Part shown: positions 1-12,313 of the stretch, piece after piece
How positions within the stretch are numbered: position 1 is the stretch's first letter
Layout: each line of letters opens with the position of its first letter
From: Camellia lanceoleosa
Taxonomy: Eukaryota > Streptophyta > Magnoliopsida > Ericales > Theaceae
Reading direction: 5' to 3'
DNA: 64,000 nucleotides
NCBI GenBank assembly: GCA_025200525.1
Contig: CM045758.1
Span: 193,972,463 to 194,036,462 of the forward strand
Notes under the pieces: generated by a model
Databases searched by the model: none
What the model was told of the DNA's origin: nothing
Seen by the model: the letters and a program-made list of their open reading frames with translations, nothing else
Position numbers and translations under genes: made by a program

Positions 1-574
1 TGGAGCCTCAGCTCCTTATGGGGTCTAGCCCTAGAAGTTACTCCTCTAATTAGGCTTTTTACTCTAATTCAAAAGTTAGATATATTTTTTAAATGGAATG
101 ATATGATAGTTTATTAGAATATTTAAAACAAATCTCTCCTTTTTTTATCATGTTTTCTCTAATTATCTTTTTTGGAGAATTCTATTATATACACCTTCAT
201 ACCGTATACACTATCAATTATGTCATTTTCTTTTTAGTTATGATCAATTTTTTTCTTTAGTTATGATATTATTTTGAGATATTTAGTTATGACTTTTTTT
301 TTAAAAAAAAGTTATAACTCAATAAATATGAAATTATGTCATTTTTTCTATAATTATTAGGTGCATTTAGTACACATTTTTTTTTTTTAAATGTGGATGA
401 TAGTCTTTCCCATCTTTTTTTACACTGTTTTATTCATACATTATGTGACTATTTTCCCCATCACCTTCCCTAAAATTTCGTAAGCATTTGGTCAAATTTT
501 GTGAATTGTGTTGCAGGGAGGGAAGAACCAACAAACCAATTATTTGGGAATCAGATTTTTTTCTCTAAAAAGTC

Positions 575-601
575 AAAAAAAAAAAAAAAAAAAAAAAAAA
601 A
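575..601. repeat. poly(A) tract
   Basis: An uninterrupted run of about 27 A residues. It could be the tail of an old retroposed sequence inserted in plus orientation or plain slippage. No clear SINE body is recognisable upstream. Confidence 0.8.
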
Positions 602-807
602 TTAGAGCACAGAGCCGGGTTACCTCTACTCCACATGGTAAGGCATTTGTTTGGGGGACTGGGCTTGTTTCAACATTCAAATTCTAATATTGACCAGCCC
701 AAAAATTAAAAAAATAAAAAAATTCCAGCCATTCTGAAAATTGAAAAAGCTCCAAGTCATCAATGACTAGCCTAAGAGCAAGTTGTCAAGATAATCAGCT
801 AGTCCCG

Positions 808-810
<3 letters not shown>

Positions 811-839
<29 letters not shown>
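811..839. repeat. (CT)n microsatellite
   Basis: About 14.5 perfect CT dinucleotide units in otherwise AT-rich DNA. It would be a polymorphic simple-sequence marker; no gene is seen next to it. Confidence 0.9.
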
Positions 840-842
<3 letters not shown>

Positions 843-2303
843 TCTCACCTAGTTACGACTTCGTTTCAGAACAGATTATATTAATGATTTTTATTTTTTT
901 TTATAAAAAAATATGTAAAAAAATAAAAGGAATGATATGTCATTTTATAATATTTTTTGATTTTTTCGCTAAAATATCTAAAACCTATTTTGGCAATTAA
1001 GAAAAAAGTCAATATATTGACTTATTTAGATTGCATCACTTCTTTACTCTTTTTTTTTTTATACGTTTTTTCAACCAAAAATAAATAAATAAATAAATAA
1101 ACTTTTTTTTTTTCTACTTTTCAAAATAGGCCTTAGTCCCCAAACTCAAGCTACTCTTGACTTTTTTAACAAGCAACAAATTCACATTGAAAAGTAATAG
1201 GACACAAAATTAACTCAGAAAAATGTCTAAACAACATATTCAATGGTTGAGATTAATTTCATATCTAAATTTCACTATAAAAAATAGATCTCAGTCACAC
1301 ACTAATTTTCTAGTTTCCATTCACATTTTGTCCGGTGTTATTGTTGGGATCTCTTGGTGTTTTGTGTGTTAATATTTAGGATGAAAGAATTGATCCCACA
1401 CAACCAATTGGCAGTGTGCTCAAATTTTAAGAGGTGAATTAATGATTAAAATTTTTATTATTACTCACTCTTTTATGAAACACAATTACGTAAACTAAAA
1501 AAATAGGATTTTCTGTACCTGTTTAATAGTTTGCGGTGCTCTTTTTTTTTTCTTTTTTTCTTTTTTCTTCCTGTCATTGTCATCTCTGAAATTGTCAATT
1601 CCAAATATTGAACTTGTTAGGACAAAAATAGAGAAAGTGAAAGCTACGTTACAAAAGCAGGTAACATTCAGTTTTGGCTGGATGGTTGGTTTCTACTTTA
1701 GTTTGGATAAAATGATGATGATGAGTTCAGTGAAAATGATTTAATTTCCCCTCTAGTGTTGGGTGTAGTTAATAATGAATGAAAATGAACATGCTAGAAT
1801 GTTAAAAATTTAATAGGATTGTTCTTTTAGATAGGAGCACAATGTAATTAAGCCATCTGAAATCTGAGTTAGTGAAATGTGGAATACGAGCATTGAGTAT
1901 AGACATGCATAGACTTCGAAGGATCCAAGTCAGTCCCTTATAACTTAGCTGTACTCTGTTAGCTAGTTTCAGACATGTTTGGGCTCCATTAAAACAAAAT
2001 AATCAAAACAATGTGAAGTCAAGACTGCTTCTTCTTTTCCTTTTTTTTCTTCTTCAAAACAATAATATATATATATATATATGTACATTGTGAGAGAAAA
2101 GGGTGGGGGTGGGGGGGAAGGTGGGTAGGTTGCACCCCAACGCAGGATCTAATGACAAGAGTGTTCATGTTTGAAGGGTCATGCCTCACTAAAAGCCAAT
2201 CTAAAATTATCTCATTCAATCAAATCCAAAGTGAATTAATGCATATATATAACTAAAGGAGGGAAAAAAAAAAGGTCGAACATATATATATATATAACTA
2301 AAC

Positions 2304-3402
2304 GACCCATGTGAGAGATCTACCAAGGCCCCAACGTTCCCATATACTGGCTTTGATTATTAGAATTGTAATTGAGAACTGTAATTAGAAATGTAATTGA
2401 GAAAGTTGTAATTGTAAGGAGTTATATAAGGTCATCTATACTATAATATCAAATTGGTGAAATTGTGTTAGCAGATATTTTAATATTATAATGTGTTATT
2501 AATTTGCTTTGTTTTCTTTTCTTTCAAGTTAATCCTTTTCTTGGTGACCAAGAATCCTTCAAGCAACTTCCTATACTTTTCCTCCAAGAATTCTCAAAGT
2601 CTTTCTTCTCCAAGTCTTCCAAGTCTTACCCACCAAGTCAAATCTTTTTCTCCTCCAATAATCTTGTCCACTAAGTTTTCTCTTCTCCAAGACACTTGCC
2701 CATCAAGTTTCCTCTCCTATAAATTGAGCATTTCACCTCTCTTATTGGTAGCTCAAGTTTCTTATTTGTGAGGTTATCAGACAAATAAAAAAGAGTTTAT
2801 GTGTAAAGCTTTGGGTTCAACCAATTGTGCAGTATTGGTTAACCATACGACTTAGTTAGGCTGTTATATTCTGTGGGGGACAAGTCAAAGTTTTTTATGC
2901 TGCACCGGTGTGAGACTTTATCTAACTGCAGAAGGCTTGAATCTCCTTAAAGAGAGCGAATTTCTCGCGCCTCAACCTTTGCAATAGTTATTGTAATTTT
3001 TATTATTTGTATTTTCTAGTGTTTTATTTGTAATTATCACCAACAAGTTGTATAACACTATTTTTTATTTTCTAAAATGTTTATTTGTTTCATAAGTGCA
3101 GTTATGCCATGCAATTTCAATGTAGATTTCACAATCACTAGTTTGAGAATTATGAGTCAGAATAAATATGAGTTTTTTTGTAATAGAATAAATATGAGTT
3201 TTAATATTGGCCCATATATATTGTATTGGTCAATACATATGAAGAGATTTTATTGTTAACATATTATTTTGATGCTGTTATCTAAAGTAATGAACAGAAA
3301 TAAATAAAGTAGGAGGAGAAAATATAGATGGTCAAATAGAGACCCATGTGGGAGATCCCACTAAGGCTCCAACATACCCATATAGAGGCTTTGATTGTTA
3401 GA
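2304..3402. repeat. Insertion flanked by a ~61 bp direct repeat
   Basis: The segment starting GACCCATGTGAGAGATC at 2304-2364 recurs, diverged, at 3341-3402 (GACCCATGTGGGAGATCCC). Both end in GGCTTTGATT. The ~980 bp between the two copies is different sequence. This is either a tandem duplication later invaded by an LTR-like sequence, or flanking repeats of an unidentified element. The repeats are far too long to be a normal transposon target-site duplication. Confidence 0.6.
2365..3060 (+). mobile_element. Possible solo LTR, copia-like
   Basis: The stretch resembles a retrotransposon LTR. It has a pyrimidine-rich U3-like part, a TATA-like CTATAAAT near 2718, then a GC-richer part (GCTGCACCGGTGTGAG, near 2902) leading to an AT-rich end. 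Candidate termini are TG near 2367 and CA near 3060. I could not find a matching target duplication at these edges, and no gag or pol lies next to it, so this is a tentative call. Confidence 0.3.
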
Positions 3403-5653
3403 TCTATACAATATATCAATAATCATCTAGAAGAAGAATTTAGGACACAGACCTCTCTCATATCCACCTCCCCCTTCTAAATGCATTGTATTTTGTCTCT
3501 GACACAATTCTATCGTTTTATCTTCAATCTATTTAATTATGTCCTCACTCCTCACGCCTCACTCCTCCTCCTGATAAGATAAGTTCTCTCATGTATTCTG
3601 TGACAGACAGAACAAGAGTATATACTAGTTTACATATGCATTTCTAATTGTAGCTTCCCTTTCCTTCTTTCATGAATCATTTATATAATTCATGTCAAGC
3701 AATTACTGCTCCATCTGTGAACTGCCAACCAACCTGAAAAATGGAGAAAAAAAATGCTCAAGACTCAGTGGTAAAATGGTTGAATGATTTAATTCTTTTT
3801 TTATTTTTATAAATTTTTTTTTCTTCTTCTAGAAAAGAGAAAGTAACAGAATTATCATGATGTAAGCATAATGTATGAGTGTGCCAAAGAGTTATATTAA
3901 AAAAATAGGACTGTAAGATTGAAATGGAAGAATTACTGTAACAAATTTAGATTTAGGAACATATCAGTTCAGTGTAGATTTATAAAAATATTTTTAAATT
4001 AGTGATAAACTTTACATATATTAAAATATGAAGTCATAAGTTTTTTCATTAATTAGTAATTAATTTTTAAAAGTACCATAGAATTGTTATTATCCCTTAA
4101 GATTTTAGTGGCAAAAATTTAGAGATAGTTATTTTTTAGGGACGAAAAATTTTAGTTGCCAAAAGTGTTGTATTTTTAGCTAAGAAATTAGATATTTAGT
4201 GATGAATTATTAATCTTTTTGGAACAAAAAATTGTCTTAAAAAAAAAATGTAGCACCAAATTAGTTTATACTTAAAAGTGTATTTATTTGTGATATTTTC
4301 AAAATTTTATTCCTAATTTTTTTTGACTTTTTCGGGAGACCTTTCACGATAATGTTCATGACGACATGAATCGGTCCTTAAATATTTTTTACAATAAAAT
4401 TTTTATTTTTAGAAACAAAAAACTAATATTTAAAATTCTTATATATTGTAGTGAATGTTCATTAAACAATATCATATATATATATATATACATGCATTTG
4501 AATAGATTGGATATTTTTTAATACTATATGTTATAAATATAGTATATAAAAAAGGGTGGTTGTTGGTTGGATTGGATGTTGAAAGTAGTACCTCGTGGCT
4601 TGGGGCAGGTTGTGGATGCATCATGCATGATTGATATATCTTCAAAATATTTCCACCCTTTGTCCCTTTTGCAAGGCGGGATGTATTCGGATTGTGAAAT
4701 ATTATTGTTACGAAAAAGTTATACAAAAAATAAAATAACAATTATATGAAAAAGTTATTTTTATAAATAAAAAGACGTTTTATGGGTATTTTATTTCAAA
4801 GTGAAAGAGTCGATATTAATTATATCACTTTTTACAAAAATTCTATATGAATTTTATTATTTATATACCATCACATTCAATGTGATGTAATGTAAGCACC
4901 GAGAAAAATACACTACAACAAGTCTATTTATTTAGACCAAGTATAACATGAGATAAAAACTCATGCTCTTCTTATGAACTCTTCTTTTAATCGATTTTTT
5001 TAAACAATGAAATATCACATGCACTACTTAAAAACAAGTTCACATATTTTGATCAAATACACTTGTTGGAATATGATCAAATTGGATCAAAAGAGAGAGT
5101 GGACCTATCTTTATATATTGGGCTAATTCCCGTTGGCTAAAATTTCCAGCCCAAGTTTGTCGATAATAGGGTCAATATTGGGCTTAAAATTGATCCAAGG
5201 CCGGTCCAACAACAACAATGGAACCCCCATGTAGTTGAACTCATTTGGGCTGGATTTGGGCAAAGTTTTCAACCCACCCGACTATATTCGCATACTCTGA
5301 TCAACTTCTCATTTTGAACGCTCGTATTAAATTATGAAGAAAAATAAATAATTAAAATGAATCCATTATTCATGATATGACATCGCCATGTTTAATTCAT
5401 AAGAGTAATAATGAAAATATTAATAATCCTATCAAGTTAGTAGAATAAATTATACTTTTATCTATTGTTTGATTTGTATTGAATAAGAAAACATATGAAT
5501 GTAAGATTACAATTATATTTATCTTCTTTTCCAATCTTACCTTCTATTAATATTTCTTCATAATCTTTACTTTATCAAAATTTCTTCATAAACATTGTTT
5601 TGAAAAAAATTATAAATAAATAAATAAAAGCAAAATAAAAATACAAAATACAA
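3403..5653. other. AT-rich intergenic DNA
   Basis: No gene is supported. It contains an (AT)n run near 4475-4490, a slightly GC-richer patch at 4560-4690 with overlapping short frames on both strands, and a stretch at 5060-5300 with several GGGCT/GGCCC words. None of the short open frames shows a recognisable domain. Confidence 0.65.
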
Positions 5654-6015
5654 AGGCCATGTTTGGTTTGTTTTTTAATTTTTTTTAAATATAAATTAAT
5701 TTGATAAAATAAATATCAAAAAATATTTTTAAACTTTTAAAAATTATTTTTAACCTTCTAAAATATAAAATTATATAAAAATATTAAGTGTTTTAATTTT
5801 TAGTCAAGGGTAAAAGAGTCTTTTTATTTTATTTCCTAGATCAGGATATATAATTTCACCCCTATCCCATTACTAATAATTCTACAAATTTGTACGATTA
5901 ATTAACCATTGGATTAATAATCTTGAAACAAAATTTTAAAACAAATACAGAATTATTGTGCCCATAAATTAATAATCTTAATCCCATACTTTAATTCTGT
6001 CAATCAAACATGCCC
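5654..6015. mobile_element. MITE with GGCCATGTTTG termini
   Basis: The left end reads AGGCCATGTTTGGTTTG and the right end reads CAATCAAACATGCCCC, its imperfect inverse. The interior is AT-rich and non-coding, about 360 bp. The termini resemble the Tourist-like element at 63436-63646. No clear TSD was found, so the superfamily is uncertain. Confidence 0.5.
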
Positions 6016-6111
6016 CTAGAGTATGTTACAAAGTTTGGAAGGCTTTACAGTCCAAAGTTTTTGCCATTTAAATCATTTTTTTAGGGCCTAAAATTTATTT
6101 GACTCACATGT

Positions 6112-7191
6112 TGTTGGAAAATGGTTTTATATAGGCATAATTTTGAACCCATTTTGGGTGGACCCCAAACACCTTTTGAGGTGGGTCCGAAGAAGTGAAA
6201 TGTTCCTTGTCACGTGGCAAGTCACACGGTGAAGACGGAACGTCAAAACCATTTATGAGTGAATGGGAAGATGACGTTGTTTTCGGGTCTAACATTAATT
6301 TTCTAGATAAAATTCTTTTGAATTTTTTCAATAAAAATTATTGTGGGAATTTAATTTAATTCTAAATTCAAATTTTGGGTTCCTAAGTGGTTTCTTAAAG
6401 TTTGTAATTTTAGAATTTAATTTAATTCTAAATTTAAATTAATTCTAAATTTAAATTTTATGTTCCTTAAATGTTTCCTAAAGTTTGTACCTCTTTATTT
6501 ATTTATTTATTTAACTATTTCATTAGTTTAATATATATATATATATATATATTTAATTAGTTTAATATATATATATATATATATATTTGAAATAGTTTAA
6601 TTAATAAATCAACCTACTGTTCCTTTGTTTGAACAATGAAAACTTTTTCAAATTTGTTTTCTTTGTGCAACAGTCAAACCAATTCTTGTGTAACGGTCAA
6701 AACCAACTTTGAAAAGTTGGTTTTCTGTTTAAACATATTGGTGCACCTTTTCACTTCAAACATAGGTACCTGTTCGGGTCTTTTGTATTGCCTATATATA
6801 TATATATTCATTTTGCTACAGTCCAGGGTATTCGAGAGAGGAAAAATTCAAGCTGAAATTTTGTTCCTTTGCTATCCATTTTCTTTTAGTGAATTATTCT
6901 TCATATATAATTTCAGGAATAAATATTCAGAGAGTTAGAGCACAGGTTTGGTTCGCCGAACAAATTGTTTGGAGTACTACTCCAATTTGTGAAGATCATT
7001 GTATCTTGGGAGATAGACGCCACTCAAGCTGTAGAAATCAATGTGGCGAATCATCTTAAGGACAGTGTTACACACACTCGTGTTGGTCTTGTAATTTTTA
7101 TTTGTTTTGACAAAATAAATCTAGTATGTTATTTATTTATTTTGTTTGAATTTATTTCAAGTTATTTTATTTACGAGAAGATTGTTCGGCA
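6112..7191 (+). repeat. Copia 5' LTR
   Basis: This 1.08 kb copy aligns with the split right copy (21273-21709 plus 36452-37069). The two differ mostly by substitutions, many of them transitions, as expected of an old pair. TATA-like CTATATATATATATA lies near 6790-6805. The copy ends ...GATTGTTCGGCA where the right copy ends ...GATTGTTCCAACA, so the 5' LTR end is mutated. No TGG-starting tRNA primer-binding site is visible just after it. Confidence 0.88.
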
Positions 7192-7878
7192 ATCTTAAGA
7201 GGCAGAACTCAATTATTCTGCTTACGAATTTTTCGTTGTTTCTTTTTTCATTCTTCGTAAATAATTTGAAAGAAAATTATTTTACGTGAATTTACAAAAT
7301 AATATTCATTTGGAAAAACAAATAGTGATTATATGCTATTTGACAGATAGTAGTATATACTGTCTCTTTTCTTTGACAACAACTAGTAGTACGATACTGG
7401 TGTCATTAACAATTCAGAATATATTTTTGTGGAATTTTTTCAGAAATTAATTTTGGGTTTTAGAAATTATTTTCTGAGTTTTCATTAATTAAAATTCTAT
7501 TTTCAGTATTTTAATTTTTGGAGTGTAACAAGAGATTTAATTTCTTGTGTGAAATTAATTTGGTTAAATAAAATTTTATTTTATTTCCAAATTAATTGAA
7601 AAATAAAAGTTGTAGTTTTTATTTCTTTTATTTTCTGTGTGGAATTAATTTGTTTAAATAAAATTTTATTTTATTTTCAAATTAATTGAAAAATAAAATT
7701 TACATTCTTATTTCTTTTATTTTTACAGAATTTAATTCTGTGCATTAGGTTTAATTTTCTGTGTAGTGTAAATTCAAATTATAATTTTGTTTTATAAATT
7801 AGAATTGATGGCTACTGAAACAAATGCCCAAACAAGTACTACTGTGGTGGTTGTGATTGCACCAACCCCCTCTCCGTG
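7192..7878 (+). other. Copia untranslated leader and broken gag start
   Basis: AT-rich leader between the 5' LTR and gag. An ATG at 7808 opens a frame starting [12 protein letters not shown] that runs to a TGA at 7877, immediately before the gag frame that starts at 7879. The two frames differ by one base across a C-run at 7866-7870, so a one-base indel has probably split the natural gag N-terminus from the rest. Confidence 0.6.
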
Positions 7879-10107
7879 ATGACAGTACGGGTAAATCACG
7901 GTGAAAAGCCAGAGAAGTTCTCAGGAACTGACTTTAAAAGATGGCAACAGAAAATGTTGTTCTATCTTACAACTCTGAACCTGGCTCGTTTCCTCCGTGA
8001 AGATGCTCCTATCCTGAAAGAGGATGAAACCGACTGGCAAGTGGTTATTGCGGTTGATGCTTGGAAACATGCTGATTTCCTTTGCCGGAATTACGTCTTG
8101 AACGGACTTAACAACACATTATACAACGTCTACAGTCCAAGGAAGACAGCAAATGAACTTTGGGAATCGTTGGAGAAAAAGTACAAAACAGAAGATGCCG
8201 GCTCAAAGAAATTTGTGGTTGGCAGATTCCTGAATTTTGTAATGGTTTATTCAAAATCTGTGATTAGCCAAGCTCAAGATTTCCAACTCATTCTGCATGA
8301 CATTCACGCAGAAGGTATGTCTCTCAGTGAATCCTTTCAAGTTGCAGCCTTAATTGAAAAATTACCCAAAGGCTGGAAGGAATTCAAAAACTACCTTAAA
8401 CACAAGCGCAAAGAAATTTCTATGGACAAGTTAATTGTGCGTTTAAGGATTGAGGAGGACAACCACAATTTTGATAAGCGGGCTGGTAAGAATCCTATGG
8501 AGTCTAAGGCAAATGTGGTAGAACATGCTTCAAAAACCAAAAAACGTAAGTCTTCTGGAGAAAGTTCATCACAAGGCTCTAAAGGGGGGGATAATAAAAA
8601 GTACAAATTTAATGGCAAATGTTACATCTGTGACAAAGAGGGACATCGGGCCAAAGATTGCCGTAGCAAAGGCAAAAGTAAGAAAAGAACAAGCAAGAAG
8701 CCTGCTCAAGCCCATATGACCGAAGTGGACAATATTTCCAATAGTGTAGATGACATCAATCTTTCTGCAATTGTTTCCGAGGCAAATCTTGTCAGAAATC
8801 CTAAAGAATGGTGGGTGGACACTGGTGCTACTCGCTATATTTGTGCCAACAAAAAGATATTCACATCTTATTCTACAGTGGACAATAGTGAACAACTATT
8901 TATGGGCAACTCCTCAACTTCCAAAGTTGAAGGACAAGGAAAGATTGTACTCAAGATGACATCAGGAAAAGAACTCACTCTCAACAATGTGCTGTATGTA
9001 CCGGACATTCGCAAGAATCTTGTTTCCGGATCTTTATTGAGTAAGAATGGGTTTAGGCTAGTATTTGAGAGTGATAAATTTGTACTTACTAAGAATGGGA
9101 TGTATGTAGGGAAGGTTACATGTCTGATGGCCTTTTCAAGTTAAATGTAATGACCGTTGTACCCTCAGTTATTAATAATACTACATCTTCTTCTTACTTG
9201 CTTGAGTCTTCAAATTTATGGCATGGTAGACTAGGACATGTTAATTATGGATCTTTGCGTAGATTAATTAATATGGAATGTTTACCTAAATTTGACATTG
9301 ATTCAAAACATAAATGTGAAATTTGTGTTGAGGCAAAATTATCTAAAACTCCTTTTCATTCAATTGAAAGAAGTACGAAATCACTTGAATTAATTCATAG
9401 TGACATTTGTGATTTTAAATCAATTCAAACCAGAGGTGGGAAAAAGTATGTAATCACTTTTATAGATGACTATACTAGATATAGTTATATTTATTTAATT
9501 CGAACCAAGGATGAAGGTTTGGAAACTTTCATTTAATATAAGAATGAAGTTGAAAATCAACTTGGTAAGAAAATCAAGAAACTTATAAGTGATAGAGGTG
9601 GTGAATATGAATCACATTTTGGTGAATTTTGTAAAGAACATGGAATAATTCATCAAACCACCGCTCCTTACTCACCTCAGCAAAATGGAATTGTTGAAAG
9701 GAAAAATAGAACTTTAAAAGAAATGATGAATGTCATGTTAATCAGTTCTGGATTACCTCAGAACTTGTGGGGGGAAGCAATACTTTCTGCTAATTATATT
9801 TTAAATAAAGTACCCCGAAAGAAAATAAATCAAACACCTTATGAATTGTAGCATGGAAGAGTACCATCCTACAAATACTTAAAAGTGTGGGGGTGTTTGG
9901 CTAAAGTGGCTATTCCTAGTCCTAAAAAGACTAAAATAGGTCCTAAGACCATTGATTGCATTTTCATTGGTTATGCTGAGAATAGTAGTGCATATCGGTT
10001 TTTGATTCATAAATCAGAACATTCCGAAATGCATGTAAATACTATTATTGAGTCTCGGAATGCATCATTCTTTGAACATGTATTTCCAAATAAGACTGGA
10101 CAAGAGA
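7879..10107 (+). pseudogene. Copia gag-protease-integrase, interrupted
   Basis: The first open frame (7879-9144) is gag plus protease. It has a gag core, a basic linker, a zinc knuckle [14 protein letters not shown] (C-x2-C-x4-H-x4-C) and the protease motif [12 protein letters not shown] with the catalytic Asp. A one-base shift near 9116 moves translation to a second frame (9120-9536). That frame holds the integrase zinc-binding region (WHGRLGH ... CEIC) and the first catalytic Asp (HSDIC). Stops follow at 9535 (TAA) and 9849 (TAG where Trp is expected). The same frame still carries SDRGGEYE and NGIVERKNRT, the other two DDE residues. The chromovirus interrupts it at 10108-10112; the missing C-terminal half continues at 18985. 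Confidence 0.92.
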
Positions 10108-10112
10108 CTAGT

Positions 10113-11910
10113 TATAGCGATCCCGGGTTTACCCCTTGTTGTATAGTGGTCCGGACATGTGTCCGTGGATGTTGGTAATTGAGTATTGTTTTATTTACGT
10201 CCTTTCTTGCTTTATTTTTGAGTTACAGGATGTGTTGGGCAGGTTTGTCACAGGTTGGTTAAGCTTTAGAACCAAGTCTAGTTGCCCAGGTTTTAACTGG
10301 TCCGCTCGAGCGGACATGTTTACGCTCGAGCGGATGGGTTGTTGTTGCTTGTACGCTCGAGCGGAGGTTTTGGCGCTCGAGCGGAGAATGCACCCTTTCA
10401 GTATTTCGTGCACCTGCAAAACTTCTGCAAGTGTGGTTTCTGCGCTCGGCGGGTCTTTAGCGCCGAGCGTCTGATGTTTTTGGTGAGAGTTCGAGGAGAC
10501 TGCGCCGGCGGGTTGGGATCTACGCCGGCGGACAAACTTTGTGTTCATGTCTTGGAGCTCGAGCGGACAATGTTGCGCTCGGCGGAACTGTTTTATGTCT
10601 TTACGCCGGCGTAGAGTCTTACGCCGAGCGGACTGTCAGATAACCGAGTGGGACTGGGCATTTTAAATCACTTTTGACTTATCTTCTTTTTCTTACTTTA
10701 CCAAAACACCATTTTGAGCTTCTCACTCAAAACCATAACTTCTCTCTAAGTATTGATCTAGCTAGAGTGTGTTGTTCACCTTTTGTCTTCACAAAAGGGT
10801 GTTGATCGTCGAGGCGTCATTTTGATCCGAATAGTTTGGTGTTTGGAGCATCTTGGTTTTGGGTCCTTCTCCTTTGGAGCTCATCTTTTGAGGTAGGGAT
10901 ATCCTACTCCTCCTTATGAGTCTTGTCTTTAAATTTTAGCATTTTGATATGTTGGTAGTTGTTGTGTAATTTTGGGAAACTTTGGGCCATTGTGTAATTT
11001 TATAAAAGTTTGGGGTTTTGTCTATAATAAACCTAGAAGCATGTTTGGTATAGAAACATGGAATTAATGTTGAAACATTAGTGAAATTGGAACCTAAGGG
11101 TTGTAATGTTAATTATGGAAATGTCCTAATTACATTGATTTATTAATTTGAATAATTAATTGTGGAAAATGAGGAATTGAGATAGAATTGGGTCATGGGT
11201 TATGACGATGGAAAGAATACATTGATTTTATGTATTGATATGTGATGTGTATAATTGTTATATATATATGCATTGTGTTGTGTTGGAGGAGATAGGGGAT
11301 GGACTCCGCGGTTTAGGGGAAGATAGGGGATGGACCTCTAAACCGGATGTTACCAGGAGGAGATAGGGATGAACTCAGTAGATAGAGCATGTATGCTTAT
11401 CTAGAAAATATTGGCGAGCATGTATGCTTGTCATGGAAAGTGTGAATATATCTGTTTTTGTTTATATTTGTTGAAGTGATGAAAGAATGTAAAAGAGTTG
11501 GCCATCTATCAATTGTTAGTCTTTTAGTCATTATTTATAACTGGTTTAGTATATTTCTCTTGGTGTGGCTCACCCTATATGGGAACATCATTTTCAGGTA
11601 CTGGTAGCATGCCACCTCCAAGGACTTAGCTTGGAAGGCTAGTGGCGGATGGACTTTTGTTTGTCTTTCCTTTTGCAGTGTTACATGTAAATTCAAGCCT
11701 AGGGCTTAATGTGTAAATGAGCTAGCACTCTATTTTCTTGTAACCAAGTGATAACTTGAAAGTCAGTAAGCCCTTAGGGCATTTGCTTTTGTTGTTAACA
11801 TGTAATACGTTTTGTAATAGAACCCTGTTGAATGAAAGAACGTGGATCTTTTATATATCATAGCATGTCAATATTGTTGGGTTAAATGTCATTATTTCCA
11901 GGGCGTTACA
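10113..11910 (+). repeat. Chromovirus 5' LTR
   Basis: Starts TATAGCGATCCCGGG and ends CCAGGGCGTTACA. It aligns end to end with 17184-18984. The 10301-10630 segment is unusually GC-rich and contains about twelve copies or near-copies of the palindrome CGCTCGAGCG. The rest is typical AT-rich LTR. Differences from the right LTR are mainly short indels, concentrated in the palindromes and in homopolymers. Confidence 0.92.
10301..10630. repeat. Array of CGCTCGAGCG palindromes in LTR
   Basis: Intact CGCTCGAGCG occurs near 10303, 10323, 10354 and 10373. Shortened forms occur near 10443 and 10576 (CGCTCGGCG), 10461 and 10622 (CGCCGAGCG), and 10503, 10523 and 10604 (CGCCGGCG). GAGCTCGAGCGG lies near 10556. 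The variants equal the palindrome minus one A, minus one T, or minus both. The right LTR has the same sites at 17390-17705 but in different variant states. Function is unknown. Confidence 0.8.
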
Positions 11911-11913
11911 ACT

Positions 11914-11925
11914 TGGTATCAGAGC
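11914..11925 (+). promoter_or_regulatory. Primer-binding site, tRNA-iMet
   Basis: TGGTATCAGAGC begins three bases after the LTR end. It is the classical plant retrotransposon site complementary to the 3' end of initiator-Met tRNA, which primes minus-strand DNA synthesis. It independently confirms the LTR boundary. Confidence 0.93.
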
Positions 11926-12313
11926 GTACCGGGTTCGAATACTTTGGGTACGTGGGAAGTGATTAGGATCACAATGGGTTTGTCTCGCTTGATAGAGACT
12001 TAGGTGTCTTGTTATATGTTTATGTGATAACATGCTTATGTGATTATTTGGGTATGGGATTTAGTTTCTGCGATGTTGATTGGGTCTTTCTGTTTGCGGG
12101 AGTCTTGTTGGAAAGGCACTTGATCAATGCTGTTTCTAACCGGTACTCTAGTAACGCCTTGGGACTATCATCATCCGGAAATGAAATTCGTAAGTGCTAT
12201 ATGTGTTTATGTGCTTACGTGGAATGAATTACGGTTATTCATGCATTAGGACGTGAGTGTTTAGTTTTGGCACGTTTATAAATGTGCTAACGTTCTGTGT
12301 TACCTTTATTAGG

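Larger units (their letters stand above)
1..2303. other. AT-rich intergenic DNA
   Basis: No convincing coding region is visible. The stretch is dominated by A/T runs and short microsatellites. Positions 200-370 repeat the motif AGTTATGA several times, a weak match in reverse orientation to the TCATAAC cluster at 28017-28320. The only longer open frame (about 2019-2219, minus) is low-complexity lysine/proline-rich translation of simple repeats and is not supported as a gene. Confidence 0.7.

Noticed and set aside
602..700. Possible tRNA-derived SINE (ATGGTAAGGC and ATTCAAATTC words resembling A and B boxes)
   Set aside because: The box matches are poor, no TSD was found and the poly(A) lies upstream rather than downstream.
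2493..2771. 92-codon plus-strand frame, Ser/Phe-rich
   Set aside because: Translation of a pyrimidine-rich stretch in a possible LTR; low complexity and no homology recognised.
4472..4749. Overlapping open frames on both strands (89 and 60 codons)
   Set aside because: Each is short, without domain, and one ends in an (AT)n run; nothing favours either as coding.
10195..10548. 117-codon minus-strand frame in the chromovirus LTR
   Set aside because: Shadow frame across the palindrome-rich LTR. The matching region of the right LTR does not keep it open, so it is not conserved.
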